In this document: piece by piece, positions 36,448 through 44,346 of the stretch
Numbering within the stretch: position 1 is the first letter of the stretch
Layout of the letters: the number at the start of each line of letters is the position of its first letter
NCBI RefSeq assembly: GCF_951230155.1
Contig: NZ_CATNVD010000016.1
Location: 1 to 64,000 of the forward strand
Direction: 5' to 3'
Length of the DNA: 64,000 bases
Source of the DNA: Parablautia sp. Marseille-Q6255
Lineage (GTDB): Bacteria > Bacillota > Clostridia > Lachnospirales > Lachnospiraceae
Program-made: the position numbers and the translations under genes
Notes under the pieces: generated by a model
Databases searched by the model: none
Seen by the model: the letters and a program-made list of their open reading frames with translations, nothing else
What the model was told of the DNA's origin: nothing

Positions 36448-36798
36448 ATGACTCAAAAGAGAAAAAAACGTATCAATAAAGAAATGGGATTGATTTTGAA
36501 GAAAGCCCGAACTGACCAGAAATTAACTTATGATGAATTATCCGAATTATCCGGTGTCTCCACCAGATACATAAAAGAGATTGAGAACCGTGGAAATGTA
36601 CCAAGTTTTGAAAAACTCAAACAGTTGGTATGTGCGTTACATATTCCTACCGATCAGTTTTTCTATAATAACTCTGCAGATAACTTGGATTACAAACGGC
36701 TCCAGGTATATCTGTCAGAGTGTACTTCAGACCAGATTACCACTATTCTTGCTATTGTCGAAGCCTATCTTCGTACTTACAAAAATCCCGCAGAATAA
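36448..36798 (+). CDS. XRE-family repressor of the element (Tn916 ORF9-like)
   Basis: A 116-residue regulator. The helix-turn-helix spans residues 13-68 (MGLILKKARTDQKLTYDELS, SGVSTRYIKEIENRG, PSFEKLKQLVCALHIP). The C-terminal half is short (CTSDQITTILAIVEAYL). The ribosome site ACAGGAGGTG is strong. It is divergent from the sigma-like/HTH pair, as ORF9 is in Tn916, and likely represses element transfer genes. A hairpin terminator follows. Confidence 0.88.
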   Translation: MTQKRKKRINKEMGLILKKARTDQKLTYDELSELSGVSTRYIKEIENRGNVPSFEKLKQLVCALHIPTDQFFYNNSADNLDYKRLQVYLSECTSDQITTILAIVEAYLRTYKNPAE

Positions 36799-36858
36799 TA
36801 TATCAAAAAAATGTGGAGATAGTCTGGAAAAATTATGAATCATTGTGATGATAGACAG

Positions 36859-36884
36859 ATGGTGTGCTTTCTATACACACCACC
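36859..36884. terminator. Hairpin between convergent genes
   Basis: GGTGTG (36861-36866) pairs with CACACC (36876-36881), extended by flanking AT/GT pairs. It lies between the stop codons of the HTH gene and the DUF6809-like gene. Confidence 0.55.
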
Positions 36885-36892
36885 TGCTTTAT

Positions 36893-37228
36893 CTATTCTG
36901 CAACTTTACTAATTAGTTTTTTCATATTACCGCCTTTCCTGATCAAGCCAAGGCCACCCAATAATTGGACACCATCCATGATACCCTGATAATATGCCCT
37001 CTGTTCTTCTTTAAAATGGGCGTGTTCCACTGCCTCCTGATATTCCTCCAGAAATGCTTTATCTTTATCCGACAATCCTGTAAGATATTTTCCAAATTTC
37101 TTATTCGCTCTCTTCAGCTCTGCATCCGCTTCTTTCATATCCTCCGGCTTAATCGCATACTCTCTCTCCTCCGGATCACATCGCAACTCCTCCAAAAGAT
37201 TTGCCACTGCTTCATAAAAATCATTCAT
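36893..37228 (-). CDS. DUF6809-like protein
   Basis: A 111-residue, highly charged helical protein. It begins MNDFYEAVANLLEELRCDPE, continues with LSDKDKAFLEEYQEAVEHAH and ends with YYQGIMDGVQLLGGLGLIRK. This pattern is the small DUF6809 family frequent in clostridial mobile elements. Its function is unknown. I chose the ATG at 37228; a 12-codon extension upstream has no ribosome site. It is divergent from the XRE gene at 37405, and the shared gap holds the repeats described separately. Confidence 0.75.
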   Translation of the reverse strand: MNDFYEAVANLLEELRCDPEEREYAIKPEDMKEADAELKRANKKFGKYLTGLSDKDKAFLEEYQEAVEHAHFKEEQRAYYQGIMDGVQLLGGLGLIRKGGNMKKLISKVAE

Positions 37229-37320
37229 AGTTGTTTCCGCCTTTCTCAAAATTAAGTATTTCATGTTACCGCAAATATTATCAATTCTATGGATAATCCG
37301 AACAAAAAAATTTTAAAGAA

Positions 37321-37389
37321 CTTCATCTTTAGAAGTATATTAGCAATATTTCTTCTTAGAATCAATATATAAATACTTCATCTTTAGAA
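37321..37389. promoter_or_regulatory. Direct repeats, probable operators for the XRE regulator
   Basis: CTTCATCTTTAGAA occurs at 37321-37334 and again at 37376-37389. A related TTCTTCTTAGAA lies between them at about 37350. The repeats sit in the gap between the divergent DUF6809-like and XRE genes, a usual place for operators. The second copy overlaps the likely XRE promoter. Confidence 0.6.
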
Positions 37390-37404
37390 AGTCTGAGTGA
37401 TAGA

Positions 37405-37662
37405 ATGATAATATACTGGGATAAGGAAACAAATTCCAAAAACCGCATAGGGAAGCGGGTCCGGGAATTACGGACTGATAAGCAACTCTCGCAAAAAGCT
37501 CTGGCCGAGCAACTCCAGCTTGCCGGTTATGACTTCAACGATTTAACCATTTTGAGAATTGAACAGGGAACCCGCTTTGTTCCCGACTATGAGGTGGTTG
37601 CTATAGCAGAATATTTCAATGTTTCATGCGAATATCTGTTAGGCCGGACAGACATAAAATAA
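37405..37662 (+). CDS. Small XRE-family transcriptional regulator
   Basis: An 85-residue protein that is nearly all helix-turn-helix: RIGKRVRELRTDKQLSQKAL, then FNDLTILRIEQGTRFVPDYE and the typical ending YFNVSCEYLLGRTD. It is probably an autoregulated repressor using the direct repeats just upstream. The start at 37405 has no strong ribosome site, and the N-terminal MIIYWDKETNSKN is unusual. A terminator follows directly. Confidence 0.85.
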   Translation: MIIYWDKETNSKNRIGKRVRELRTDKQLSQKALAEQLQLAGYDFNDLTILRIEQGTRFVPDYEVVAIAEYFNVSCEYLLGRTDIK

Positions 37663-37704
37663 GCAGCAATCTGTTTTTCAGACTGTTGCTTATTTTTCTT
37701 TTAC
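37661..37704 (+). terminator. Terminator of the XRE gene
   Basis: AAGCAGCAATCTG, a TTTTT loop, and CAGACTGTTGCTT pair with two mismatches and are followed by ATTTTTCTTTT. Confidence 0.75.
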
Positions 37705-37807
37705 TGCTGTAACTTTTCCGAGACATAATTATACATAACCTAAATAATTTACAAGCAATAATAGTACTCTCTAAAATAGTTAATGCTTAAACTTAAATAG
37801 GAACACA

Positions 37808-39580
37808 CTAATCACCAATTCCCATTGATATACACATAAATCCTTTTTCATGCATCTTTTTGTTCAAATCTACTGTTAAGTATTTTGCATATAAAGAATC
37901 CGTTTCTTTACGGAACCCCTCTATATAGCCAGCTATATAACATATCCTTTTTGAATTAAACATATTTTCAAAATCTTCCTCTTTTATGGGAATCGTTTTC
38001 TTTTTTGAAACATACAACTCTTCTATTTTTTTATATAATGCTTTAATAAAATTACTCTTTTGAAGCGATGCCAGTTGATGTTGCAAAAAGTCCGCAGACG
38101 CACGAATCTGATTCGTCAAATCTCTACTTCCGCTTCCATCAAAATGATATTTATTACACATCAGATAAATATTTTCAGAATCCCAGAAAAATAAATCTGC
38201 AATTTCAAAATTTGATATCAGTGCTTTATGTCCTACGATTATATTATCATTCTCGTAAAAATCGTTATTATACCTATCCTCTGTAAGCCCACTTTTACAA
38301 AGGCCAAATTTTGCTTTAATCTCTTTTACTTTCTCATACTCGCCATCATAAATGCAATCAAATTCACTTTGTAATATTCCTTTATATTTTTCATCCATAC
38401 AATACCATTGTCCCTGAAAAATATAACATGGTATCTTTTCTGCACCATATTCAATAAAACCTTGAATAGAATTCATAATTGTAATAGGGTATAAAACAAA
38501 TTCACCTGATGAATCTTGGGAACATATTTTCCATTTTTTTAAAAAATTAATTAGGAAGGACTTTGTCACTTTTTTTTCATTCTCTTTAAATGTCTCAAAA
38601 ATATCAGAAAGTTCAATGGGATTGGATGCAGAATAATAAATTTCTCCGGCTTCTGTAGTCAAAGTATATTCTGATGCAGACGTATAATAAGCAAGATAAT
38701 CATCACCCACCAATTGAAAATTATCATACTTGCCATCAATAAAATGATTTATTAATTCATCTAATAATTCACTCGTTTTTATGCCTCTTTTCTTAGCTTG
38801 TATGAAGTATCCTAATGAAAAATTATCTGTTTCTTTTTCAACACGTTCAATTGCTTCTATTACTTTTTTCAATTCGCTCAATGTAAGATGTTTTCTCAGT
38901 ACCAGAGAATCTTTTAATATGACACTTGTTTTTCTATTAACAGAGACTTCTTCACTATAGACAATTCCCATTTTACTACCAATATTTTGATCAACTTCAA
39001 CTGACAATTCCCTAAATATGGTACTCATATCTTGTTCTAATGTAATATTGGTTGTCTTACGATTTGCTTTACTCATGGAACTCGTATTACCAAATAGATT
39101 ATTTTCCTTTAATTGTCTTATTACCCCTGCATCACTTTTCACTAATTTAGGCATTAAATGTAGCCCCCAATTTTTTTCTATGTATTTTTTTATCAAATGG
39201 CTACCATATCCACCTGTCATTACATAAATGCAATTATTATTTACATAGAAAAGGACGTATGAAACATTCACATTAAGCATCAATGAATCAACTTGATTTT
39301 CATCTTTCAGGCACTCCATTAATAAATCTTTTGCCATCTCTTCCCATGCTGGATGATGATATGTTCTGTATATTATTCCTCTAAAACTTTCATGTTCAAC
39401 ATTCCATATATCTGGATTCTCTTTTTGAGAAATTTTCTTTTTAATTTCTTCCAACAAAAAACAGCACATATCCACTGCATATGTCGGTTCTGTTTCCTTT
39501 AATGTAACAGTGTGTTGCTTTTTTACTTCCTGATAATCTATTTTGTATATACTGAATTGTATTCCCTCTCCGCCGCTCAT
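37808..39580 (-). CDS. DUF6119 / TIGR04141-like sporadically distributed protein
   Basis: A 590-residue soluble protein. The region YVMTGGYGSHLIKKYIEKNW, then GLHLMPKLVKSDAGVIRQL and NRKTTNITLEQDMSTIFREL, resembles the conserved core of the sporadically distributed TIGR04141/DUF6119 family. That family is found in accessory islands and is thought to be defence-linked. No catalytic motif is obvious. There is no signal peptide or membrane segment. It is the only large cargo gene in the element, is transcribed alone and has lower GC than neighbours. The family match is from memory of the pattern and moderately sure. Confidence 0.6.
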   Translation of the reverse strand: MSGGEGIQFSIYKIDYQEVKKQHTVTLKETEPTYAVDMCCFLLEEIKKKISQKENPDIWNVEHESFRGIIYRTYHHPAWEEMAKDLLMECLKDENQVDSLMLNVNVSYVLFYVNNNCIYVMTGGYGSHLIKKYIEKNWGLHLMPKLVKSDAGVIRQLKENNLFGNTSSMSKANRKTTNITLEQDMSTIFRELSVEVDQNIGSKMGIVYSEEVSVNRKTSVILKDSLVLRKHLTLSELKKVIEAIERVEKETDNFSLGYFIQAKKRGIKTSELLDELINHFIDGKYDNFQLVGDDYLAYYTSASEYTLTTEAGEIYYSASNPIELSDIFETFKENEKKVTKSFLINFLKKWKICSQDSSGEFVLYPITIMNSIQGFIEYGAEKIPCYIFQGQWYCMDEKYKGILQSEFDCIYDGEYEKVKEIKAKFGLCKSGLTEDRYNNDFYENDNIIVGHKALISNFEIADLFFWDSENIYLMCNKYHFDGSGSRDLTNQIRASADFLQHQLASLQKSNFIKALYKKIEELYVSKKKTIPIKEEDFENMFNSKRICYIAGYIEGFRKETDSLYAKYLTVDLNKKMHEKGFMCISMGIGD

Positions 39581-39696
39581 ATTTTATCCTCTATAGTTTC
39601 CGCTAGTTAAACGAGTATCCATTCCTATATTTATAGTATAATGAAATATTCTATATCATTCAACATATAATTACATTACACAACAATATAGCAAGC

Positions 39697-39782
39697 ACTG
39701 CCGGTGTCATGACAACCGGCTTATTTCCATTGCCCGCCCTCCTGCTCGATTTATGGAAATAGATCAGGGAAGTTTCCCTGGC
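39697..39782. other. Candidate origin of transfer (oriT)
   Basis: Three inverted repeats are packed upstream of mobC: GCCGGT/ACCGGC (39700-39720), TTTCCAT/ATGGAAA (39724-39759, with GC-rich CCCGCCCTCCTGC between) and CAGGGAA/TTCCCTG (39765-39780). A cluster of hairpins immediately upstream of MobC and relaxase genes is the usual oriT layout. The nick site itself is not assigned. The rest of the 400-base gap 39581-39988 is AT-rich. Confidence 0.6.
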
Positions 39783-39988
39783 CCTCTCTGTTTTTTCTGT
39801 TTTTTCTGATTTTTCTGATTTTATTTTTTCTTCACTTGACTGTATTCCGATGCTTTGCTACAATTGTGCATGGACAAATATGCCCAAACAACCGAACATA
39901 AAGTTATCATACTGTTGTAAACCGAACAAGTTGCAACAGTTTTTTTGTACCTTTTTTACCTGCTCAAAAAAAGAAATGAGGAATGAAA

Positions 39989-40330
39989 ATGGCAGAAAGA
40001 ATACGTAAACACCCCGTACAATTTTACCTTAACGATGACGAACAATACATCCTGAATGAAAAATTCCGACTTTCCAGAATGAAAAGTAAATCCGCATTTC
40101 TCCGGAAACTGGTGCTTTATGGTTTTGTCTATGATGTGGACTACTCCCACATCCGGGAAATGAATGCCTTGCTTGGCAACATTGGAAGCAATCTGAACCA
40201 GATTGCCAAACGAGTGAACAGCACAAATACCATTTACAAAAAAGATATGAAAGAGATAAAGGAGTTGATGAATCAGATATGGCAGTTACAAAAATCCATG
40301 GTATCAAAGCAACCGTTGATAAAGCAATAG
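39989..40330 (+). CDS. mobC: MobC-like relaxosome accessory protein
   Basis: A 113-residue basic protein. It begins with a ribbon-helix-helix-like part (HPVQFYLNDDEQYILNEKFR, KSKSAFLRKLVLYG) and ends with the MobC signature region NALLGNIGSNLNQIAKRVNS. It would bind oriT and help the relaxase nick DNA. I chose the ATG at 39989, seven bases after GAGG; an ATG two codons earlier is too close to the ribosome site. It overlaps the relaxase gene by 52 bases. Confidence 0.9.
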   Translation: MAERIRKHPVQFYLNDDEQYILNEKFRLSRMKSKSAFLRKLVLYGFVYDVDYSHIREMNALLGNIGSNLNQIAKRVNSTNTIYKKDMKEIKELMNQIWQLQKSMVSKQPLIKQ

Positions 40331-41685
40331 AATATATCTGCAATCCGGTCAAGACTAATGAACAGATTTATGTCTCATCTTTCGCCTGCTCACCGGAGAC
40401 TGCAGCTTTAGATTTTAAGTACACATTGGACCATGCACGTGAACAGCTTCTTTCTGATGGGCAAATCAGAGAAAATAAGGCTTTTCATCTAATACAGGCC
40501 TTTTCTCCGGGAGAGATTCCCCCTAAAGAAGCACATACCATTGGAAAAGAATTAGCAGACCAACTTCTAGAAGGAAAATACTCTTATGTACTGACCACTC
40601 ACATTGATAAAGGTCATGTACACAATCATCTGATATTCTGTGCTGCTGACAATATTGATCACAACCACTATCACGACTGCAGAAAAAATTACTGGTACAT
40701 CCGAAAACTTAGTGACAGATTATGTACAGAACACGGTCTTTCCGTCATCAAATATTCAGAAAATCGTGGCATGAAATACAATGAATGGTCTGCTAATCAA
40801 AATGAAAAAGGCTGGAAAACTCAAATACGAAAGGATATTAATCAGGCAATTAAAGCATCTTCCACTTATAATGATTTTATCGCACTGATGAATGCCAAAG
40901 GCTATGAAATGAAAAACACTTCGCTGAATGAAAGCGGTGGTAAATATATCGCTTTCCGTCCTGCAGGCAAAGATCGCTTTGTTCGGGGCAGTTCCAAATC
41001 ATTGGGTGGAAATTTTACAAAAGAGCGGATTAAAGAACGAATAGAAAACAAAAAAGAACGAAGAAGCCTATTTACCCAATCTAACCAAATGAGCCAACTT
41101 ATCGACACAACCACAGATGCAACAAAGATTTCTGAAAACATTGGCTTGAGGAAATGGGCTACCAAAGAAAATCTGAAAATTGCTGCCCACACATACAGTA
41201 TCATGAATTCTAAAAACATTCATAATTTTGCAGAATTGAATGAGCGTATCAATGCTCTGAAAAAACAAACCCAGACAGCCAACATCAGTATCATTTCCAT
41301 TGAACACCAGCTCCGGGAGCTGTCCGAAATTATCAAATTTACAGAACAGTATCACGAAAATAAGCCTTATAATGACCGCTATGAAAAAGTGAAAGACAAA
41401 GACAAATTTCTACGTAAATATGAATCACAAATTATTCTTTTTGCCGGTGCGGAACATATGCTCCAACATATGGGAATTGACTCTCAGCATATGAAACTGG
41501 AAAATATGAAAAAACTGTACGACGATCTGAATTTACGGAAGAAACAATTATCTTCACAACATAAAACATCTGCAAGCAGTTTAAAAGAATTAGAACAGAT
41601 AAAAAGAAATATGGAAGAGTATCTCCAAATTTCTCCACAGGATCAGGAAAAACCTTTTGTTTCAAATTCTGTACATGAGTTATGA
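40279..41685 (+). CDS. Relaxase / mobilization nuclease (MobA/VirD2-like)
   Basis: A 468-residue relaxase. The metal-binding three-histidine motif appears as HIDKGHVHNHLIFC, with a second part NIDHNHYHDC. The tyrosine candidate lies near the N-terminus in AIEYICNP. The second half is helical and coiled (about 300-450) and would bind partner proteins. It would nick oriT and pilot the strand into a recipient using the conjugation machinery of a helper. It overlaps mobC by 52 bases. Length and motif order look intact. Confidence 0.93.
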   Translation: MAVTKIHGIKATVDKAIEYICNPVKTNEQIYVSSFACSPETAALDFKYTLDHAREQLLSDGQIRENKAFHLIQAFSPGEIPPKEAHTIGKELADQLLEGKYSYVLTTHIDKGHVHNHLIFCAADNIDHNHYHDCRKNYWYIRKLSDRLCTEHGLSVIKYSENRGMKYNEWSANQNEKGWKTQIRKDINQAIKASSTYNDFIALMNAKGYEMKNTSLNESGGKYIAFRPAGKDRFVRGSSKSLGGNFTKERIKERIENKKERRSLFTQSNQMSQLIDTTTDATKISENIGLRKWATKENLKIAAHTYSIMNSKNIHNFAELNERINALKKQTQTANISIISIEHQLRELSEIIKFTEQYHENKPYNDRYEKVKDKDKFLRKYESQIILFAGAEHMLQHMGIDSQHMKLENMKKLYDDLNLRKKQLSSQHKTSASSLKELEQIKRNMEEYLQISPQDQEKPFVSNSVHEL

Positions 41686-41710
41686 GAGAAAACAGGCAGT
41701 ACTTCTCACT

Positions 41711-42118
41711 TCAGGAAACACTGCCAATTTTTTGATTAAATCGGTATCCGACGCCCCAGACTGTCTGGATGTAAATGGGATTAGCCGGATCATCTTCTAT
41801 TTTTTCACGAATATGACTAATGTGACTTGTGACAATATTGTAATCACCGATGTAAGATTCTTTCCATACCATATCATAGATCTGGTCTTTACTAAATACC
41901 CTACCTGGATTTCTCGCTAAAAGAACCAACATTTCAAATTCTGTATAAGTCAAAAAAATCTCTTTACCATGATGATATACTTTTCTACTATCTACTCGTA
42001 TTTCTAATTCATCAAATTCCAAAACCAATGTCTGTTGAAATTGATATCGCTTAAACCCTGGATGCCTTTCCAATACATCTAAATAATTCTTGAAGAATTG
42101 GTTTTTCATCCTCATCAA
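41711..42118 (-). pseudogene. OmpR-type winged-helix regulator without receiver domain, possibly frameshifted
   Basis: The C-terminal 95 residues are a clear OmpR-type winged helix: LTYTEFEMLVLLARNPGRVF, NIVTSHISHIREKIEDD and YIQTVWGVGYRFN. There is no receiver domain. In the overlapping frame just upstream, the peptide KKEDDYIGYIILAEFDEDEK then PILQELFRCIG reads like real protein and runs out at about 42045, so a one-base shift may have split the gene. The listed frame starts with TTG at 42118. No kinase gene is nearby. The 286 bases before the next gene hold nothing convincing. Confidence 0.6.
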
Positions 42119-42404
42119 ATTCAGCCAATATAATATATCCTATGTAATCATCTTCTTTCTTATATCCTACATTTTAATTGCTCATACGTGCATCTGTATT
42201 AAATATTCTATACCGTCATTATTCCTTCAATGGATCATATACCCACTCTAATGTTAACCAACAGTCCTTAACGACAGAGTAATAATTTCGCATTAACATA
42301 ATCTCCATGGAAAAGCTACAACTTTTCCAGATAACTTCAGAAAGTCTACTTTCACATCAGAAAAACGCCTCTTTTGGAACCGAATAACATAGATATAATT
42401 TAAA

Positions 42405-42932
42405 CTACACGGACTCATCTCTTGTATGTGGAAATAATTTTGCAAAAGGGATGCTGACTGCTATCAGTTCTAATCCTAAAATAACCACATGATTCGAAAA
42501 CTTTTCAAGCGGATTAAACAGAAGAAGTAATGCTAGCGTGATTCGTACCAAAAATTCTATCATTGGTATAACACAATTATTATTTCTACAAAAGAACTGC
42601 CTAATTGCCGCATTCAATGATTTAGATGCCTTTCTTATACCGATAATTGCCCAAGTAATTCCTAATGCCTCCAACGAACTGGATCCTTTCAGCAGAAATG
42701 CAACCCCCATAATAAACATCATAATACTATATGCTAATTCGTCAGCCTGCTTTTCAAAAAACTTTTTTTCCTTAAAATAGCTTACTAACATCAGAGTACC
42801 TACAAGTACCATAGCACTTCCTAATAAATAAGGTAACAGAAGAGTTACTCTATCAGAAAACAATATACAGATTAATCCTAGAGCTGGAAACAATATACTC
42901 TTGACTTTTAATATTCTATTCATTTTTCTCAT
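42405..42932 (-). CDS. DUF308 / HdeD-like membrane protein
   Basis: A 175-residue membrane protein with about six hydrophobic helices in the two-by-three pattern of DUF308 (HdeD-like) proteins. Visible parts are LFPALGLICILFSDRVTLLL, PYLLGSAMVLVGTLMLVSYF and VRITLALLLLFNPLEKF. The first ATG overlaps the stop of the TVP38-type gene by four bases. The exact role of DUF308 proteins is unsettled; several are stress- or acid-linked. Two further DUF308 genes lie at 43686 and 51523. Confidence 0.75.
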   Translation of the reverse strand: MRKMNRILKVKSILFPALGLICILFSDRVTLLLPYLLGSAMVLVGTLMLVSYFKEKKFFEKQADELAYSIMMFIMGVAFLLKGSSSLEALGITWAIIGIRKASKSLNAAIRQFFCRNNNCVIPMIEFLVRITLALLLLFNPLEKFSNHVVILGLELIAVSIPFAKLFPHTRDESV

Positions 42933-43657
42933 TTCTCTCCTGTTCTTTTATTCATATAGTGTTTCAAGACTACAGTTCCGGCAGAAACCAAAATTCTTAA
43001 TAATAATACCATGATAAACTCTATTGAAAACGGATTGCTCAACTTAGTTCCAAGCAAAGTAGTAGTAACAATACTGAGCAAAGAACCGCTTATTCCTGCT
43101 GTCAGATAAGTGGTGAATTTCACTCCACAAGCGCCAAAATACAGGCTGACAATGTCACCTGGCAAAAATCCAACAATTCTGGTTATAAAGCATACAAAAA
43201 AAGCATTTTCATTCTGATATCCTGCCAATTGTTGAACCTTGGGATATCTAGTCCCAATATACTGTATAATATCCTCACCGCTGTATCTTCCGATCCAATA
43301 AGGAATTGTAATGGTTGTCGCCAATCCAACCATACTTACCATCACAGCTATAAATGGTGTAAACAGAACTCCACTGCTCAAATATAAAATCGACAATGGA
43401 AACATAATTGTAAGGCTTTTGAGAGCAAAGAACAAAACTAAAACACACGCAGCCAAAATCATATTTTCAGGTGTATACCTCAATATCGTTTTTACAGACA
43501 AAGGTTCTTCTGATTTTCTTACAATCACAAAAAAAATCAATGTCATCAGAATAATTGCTGCTAAAGGAGTGAGTTTCTTTAGCTTTATTTCTGACTTTTT
43601 CTCACTCTTTTGTTTTTTTTCTTTGTTTCTGATTTTCATCCAACTTTTCTCATTCAT
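42929..43657 (-). CDS. TVP38/TMEM64 (VTT domain) membrane protein
   Basis: A protein of about 242 residues with a basic, lysine-rich N-terminus and six or so membrane segments. The VTT/SNARE-associated domain is visible as LSSGVLFTPFIAVMVSMVGL, then YWIGRYSGEDIIQYIG and the F-x-x-R motif region FFVCFITRIVGFLPGDIVSL. Bacterial relatives of the DedA/VTT superfamily include lipid-flipping proteins, which fits the cardiolipin-synthase context. The start is ambiguous (43657 preferred over a GTG at 43669). It overlaps the next DUF308 gene. Confidence 0.85.
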   Translation of the reverse strand: MNEKSWMKIRNKEKKQKSEKKSEIKLKKLTPLAAIILMTLIFFVIVRKSEEPLSVKTILRYTPENMILAACVLVLFFALKSLTIMFPLSILYLSSGVLFTPFIAVMVSMVGLATTITIPYWIGRYSGEDIIQYIGTRYPKVQQLAGYQNENAFFVCFITRIVGFLPGDIVSLYFGACGVKFTTYLTAGISGSLLSIVTTTLLGTKLSNPFSIEFIMVLLLRILVSAGTVVLKHYMNKRTGEK

Positions 43658-43685
43658 AATTATAATCACAAGATATTTCTTATAT

Positions 43686-44282
43686 CTATTCGTCTATTAT
43701 ATTTCCATTTACTTCATCAAACACATCCTTCATTTCAAGAGCATATTTTTTACCTATTTTACTCAATCGGTATAATATAATAATGTCAATAATGCCATTT
43801 AAAATGAAGATAATTCCTGCCATTAATGCAGCGGCTGAAACTGTATCCGGTGAAAAGAACATCATACTAATTCCAGCCAGAATAATAATACATGATAGAA
43901 TAACATATGATGTACAGCGCACATGAAATATGTCTTTCATACAAACAGCCGTCTCCATACAGATTACTCCATTGATTATGATGAAAATACTAAACACGTA
44001 AGAAAACAACACTATTGTAATTCCAGCATGTGTAATGATAAAGATTCCCAAAATACATTTCAAAATGCCTTCAAATAACAATCCCTGCATAAAATAAGTA
44101 TTCAACCGAAATTTTAAATCATAGAACAAATCAAAAATCCCACTGCACAAAATCATAATACCTGCAATCACTGCAATCACTTTAAATGAATCATAGGGCT
44201 TTATTATGAATAAAACTCCAAGCAATACCGTCATGATTGCATTTATCCACATATCCAGCTTTATTTTTTTCAACGTTTTCAT
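43686..44282 (-). CDS. DUF308 / HdeD-like membrane protein
   Basis: A 198-residue protein with six hydrophobic helices: NAIMTVLLGVLFIIKPYDSF, KVIAVIAGIMILCSGIFDLF, LFEGILKCILGIFIITHAG, MMFFSPDTVSAAALMAGIIF and others. It ends in a charged cytoplasmic tail. The P-x-x-S/T after helix one and repeated G-I-x-x-L-x-G-I motif fit DUF308. It lies 28 bases before the TVP38-type gene and 64 bases after the phospholipase-D-type gene, suggesting one operon. Confidence 0.8.
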   Translation of the reverse strand: MKTLKKIKLDMWINAIMTVLLGVLFIIKPYDSFKVIAVIAGIMILCSGIFDLFYDLKFRLNTYFMQGLLFEGILKCILGIFIITHAGITIVLFSYVFSIFIIINGVICMETAVCMKDIFHVRCTSYVILSCIIILAGISMMFFSPDTVSAAALMAGIIFILNGIIDIIILYRLSKIGKKYALEMKDVFDEVNGNIIDE

Positions 44283-44346
44283 ATTTTACTCCTCCCAGTT
44301 TTAGTAAACTCTCACATTCATCAATAATATTTACTATTTCTGCTTT

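Larger units (their letters stand above)
32437..41685. mobile_element. Probable mobilizable transposon (serine recombinase, MobC, relaxase)
   Basis: The segment holds a full-length large serine recombinase at one end and MobC plus relaxase at the other. Between them lie Tn916-like regulatory genes, small element-type proteins and one large cargo gene (DUF6119). This is the usual build of Tn4451- or Tn1549-derived mobilizable elements. No coupling protein or type IV secretion genes are present, so it would need a helper. The limits given are those of the genes; I could not identify the attachment-site repeat. Confidence 0.65.

Noticed and set aside
37321-37389. Repeats considered as a CRISPR fragment
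   Set aside because: Only two exact copies of 14 bases with a 41-base gap, no cas genes; an operator for the XRE regulator fits better.
42219-42293. 24-codon minus-strand frame with GGAG upstream (MRNYYSVVKDCW...)
   Set aside because: Too short to judge; no recognised family and no conserved partner.
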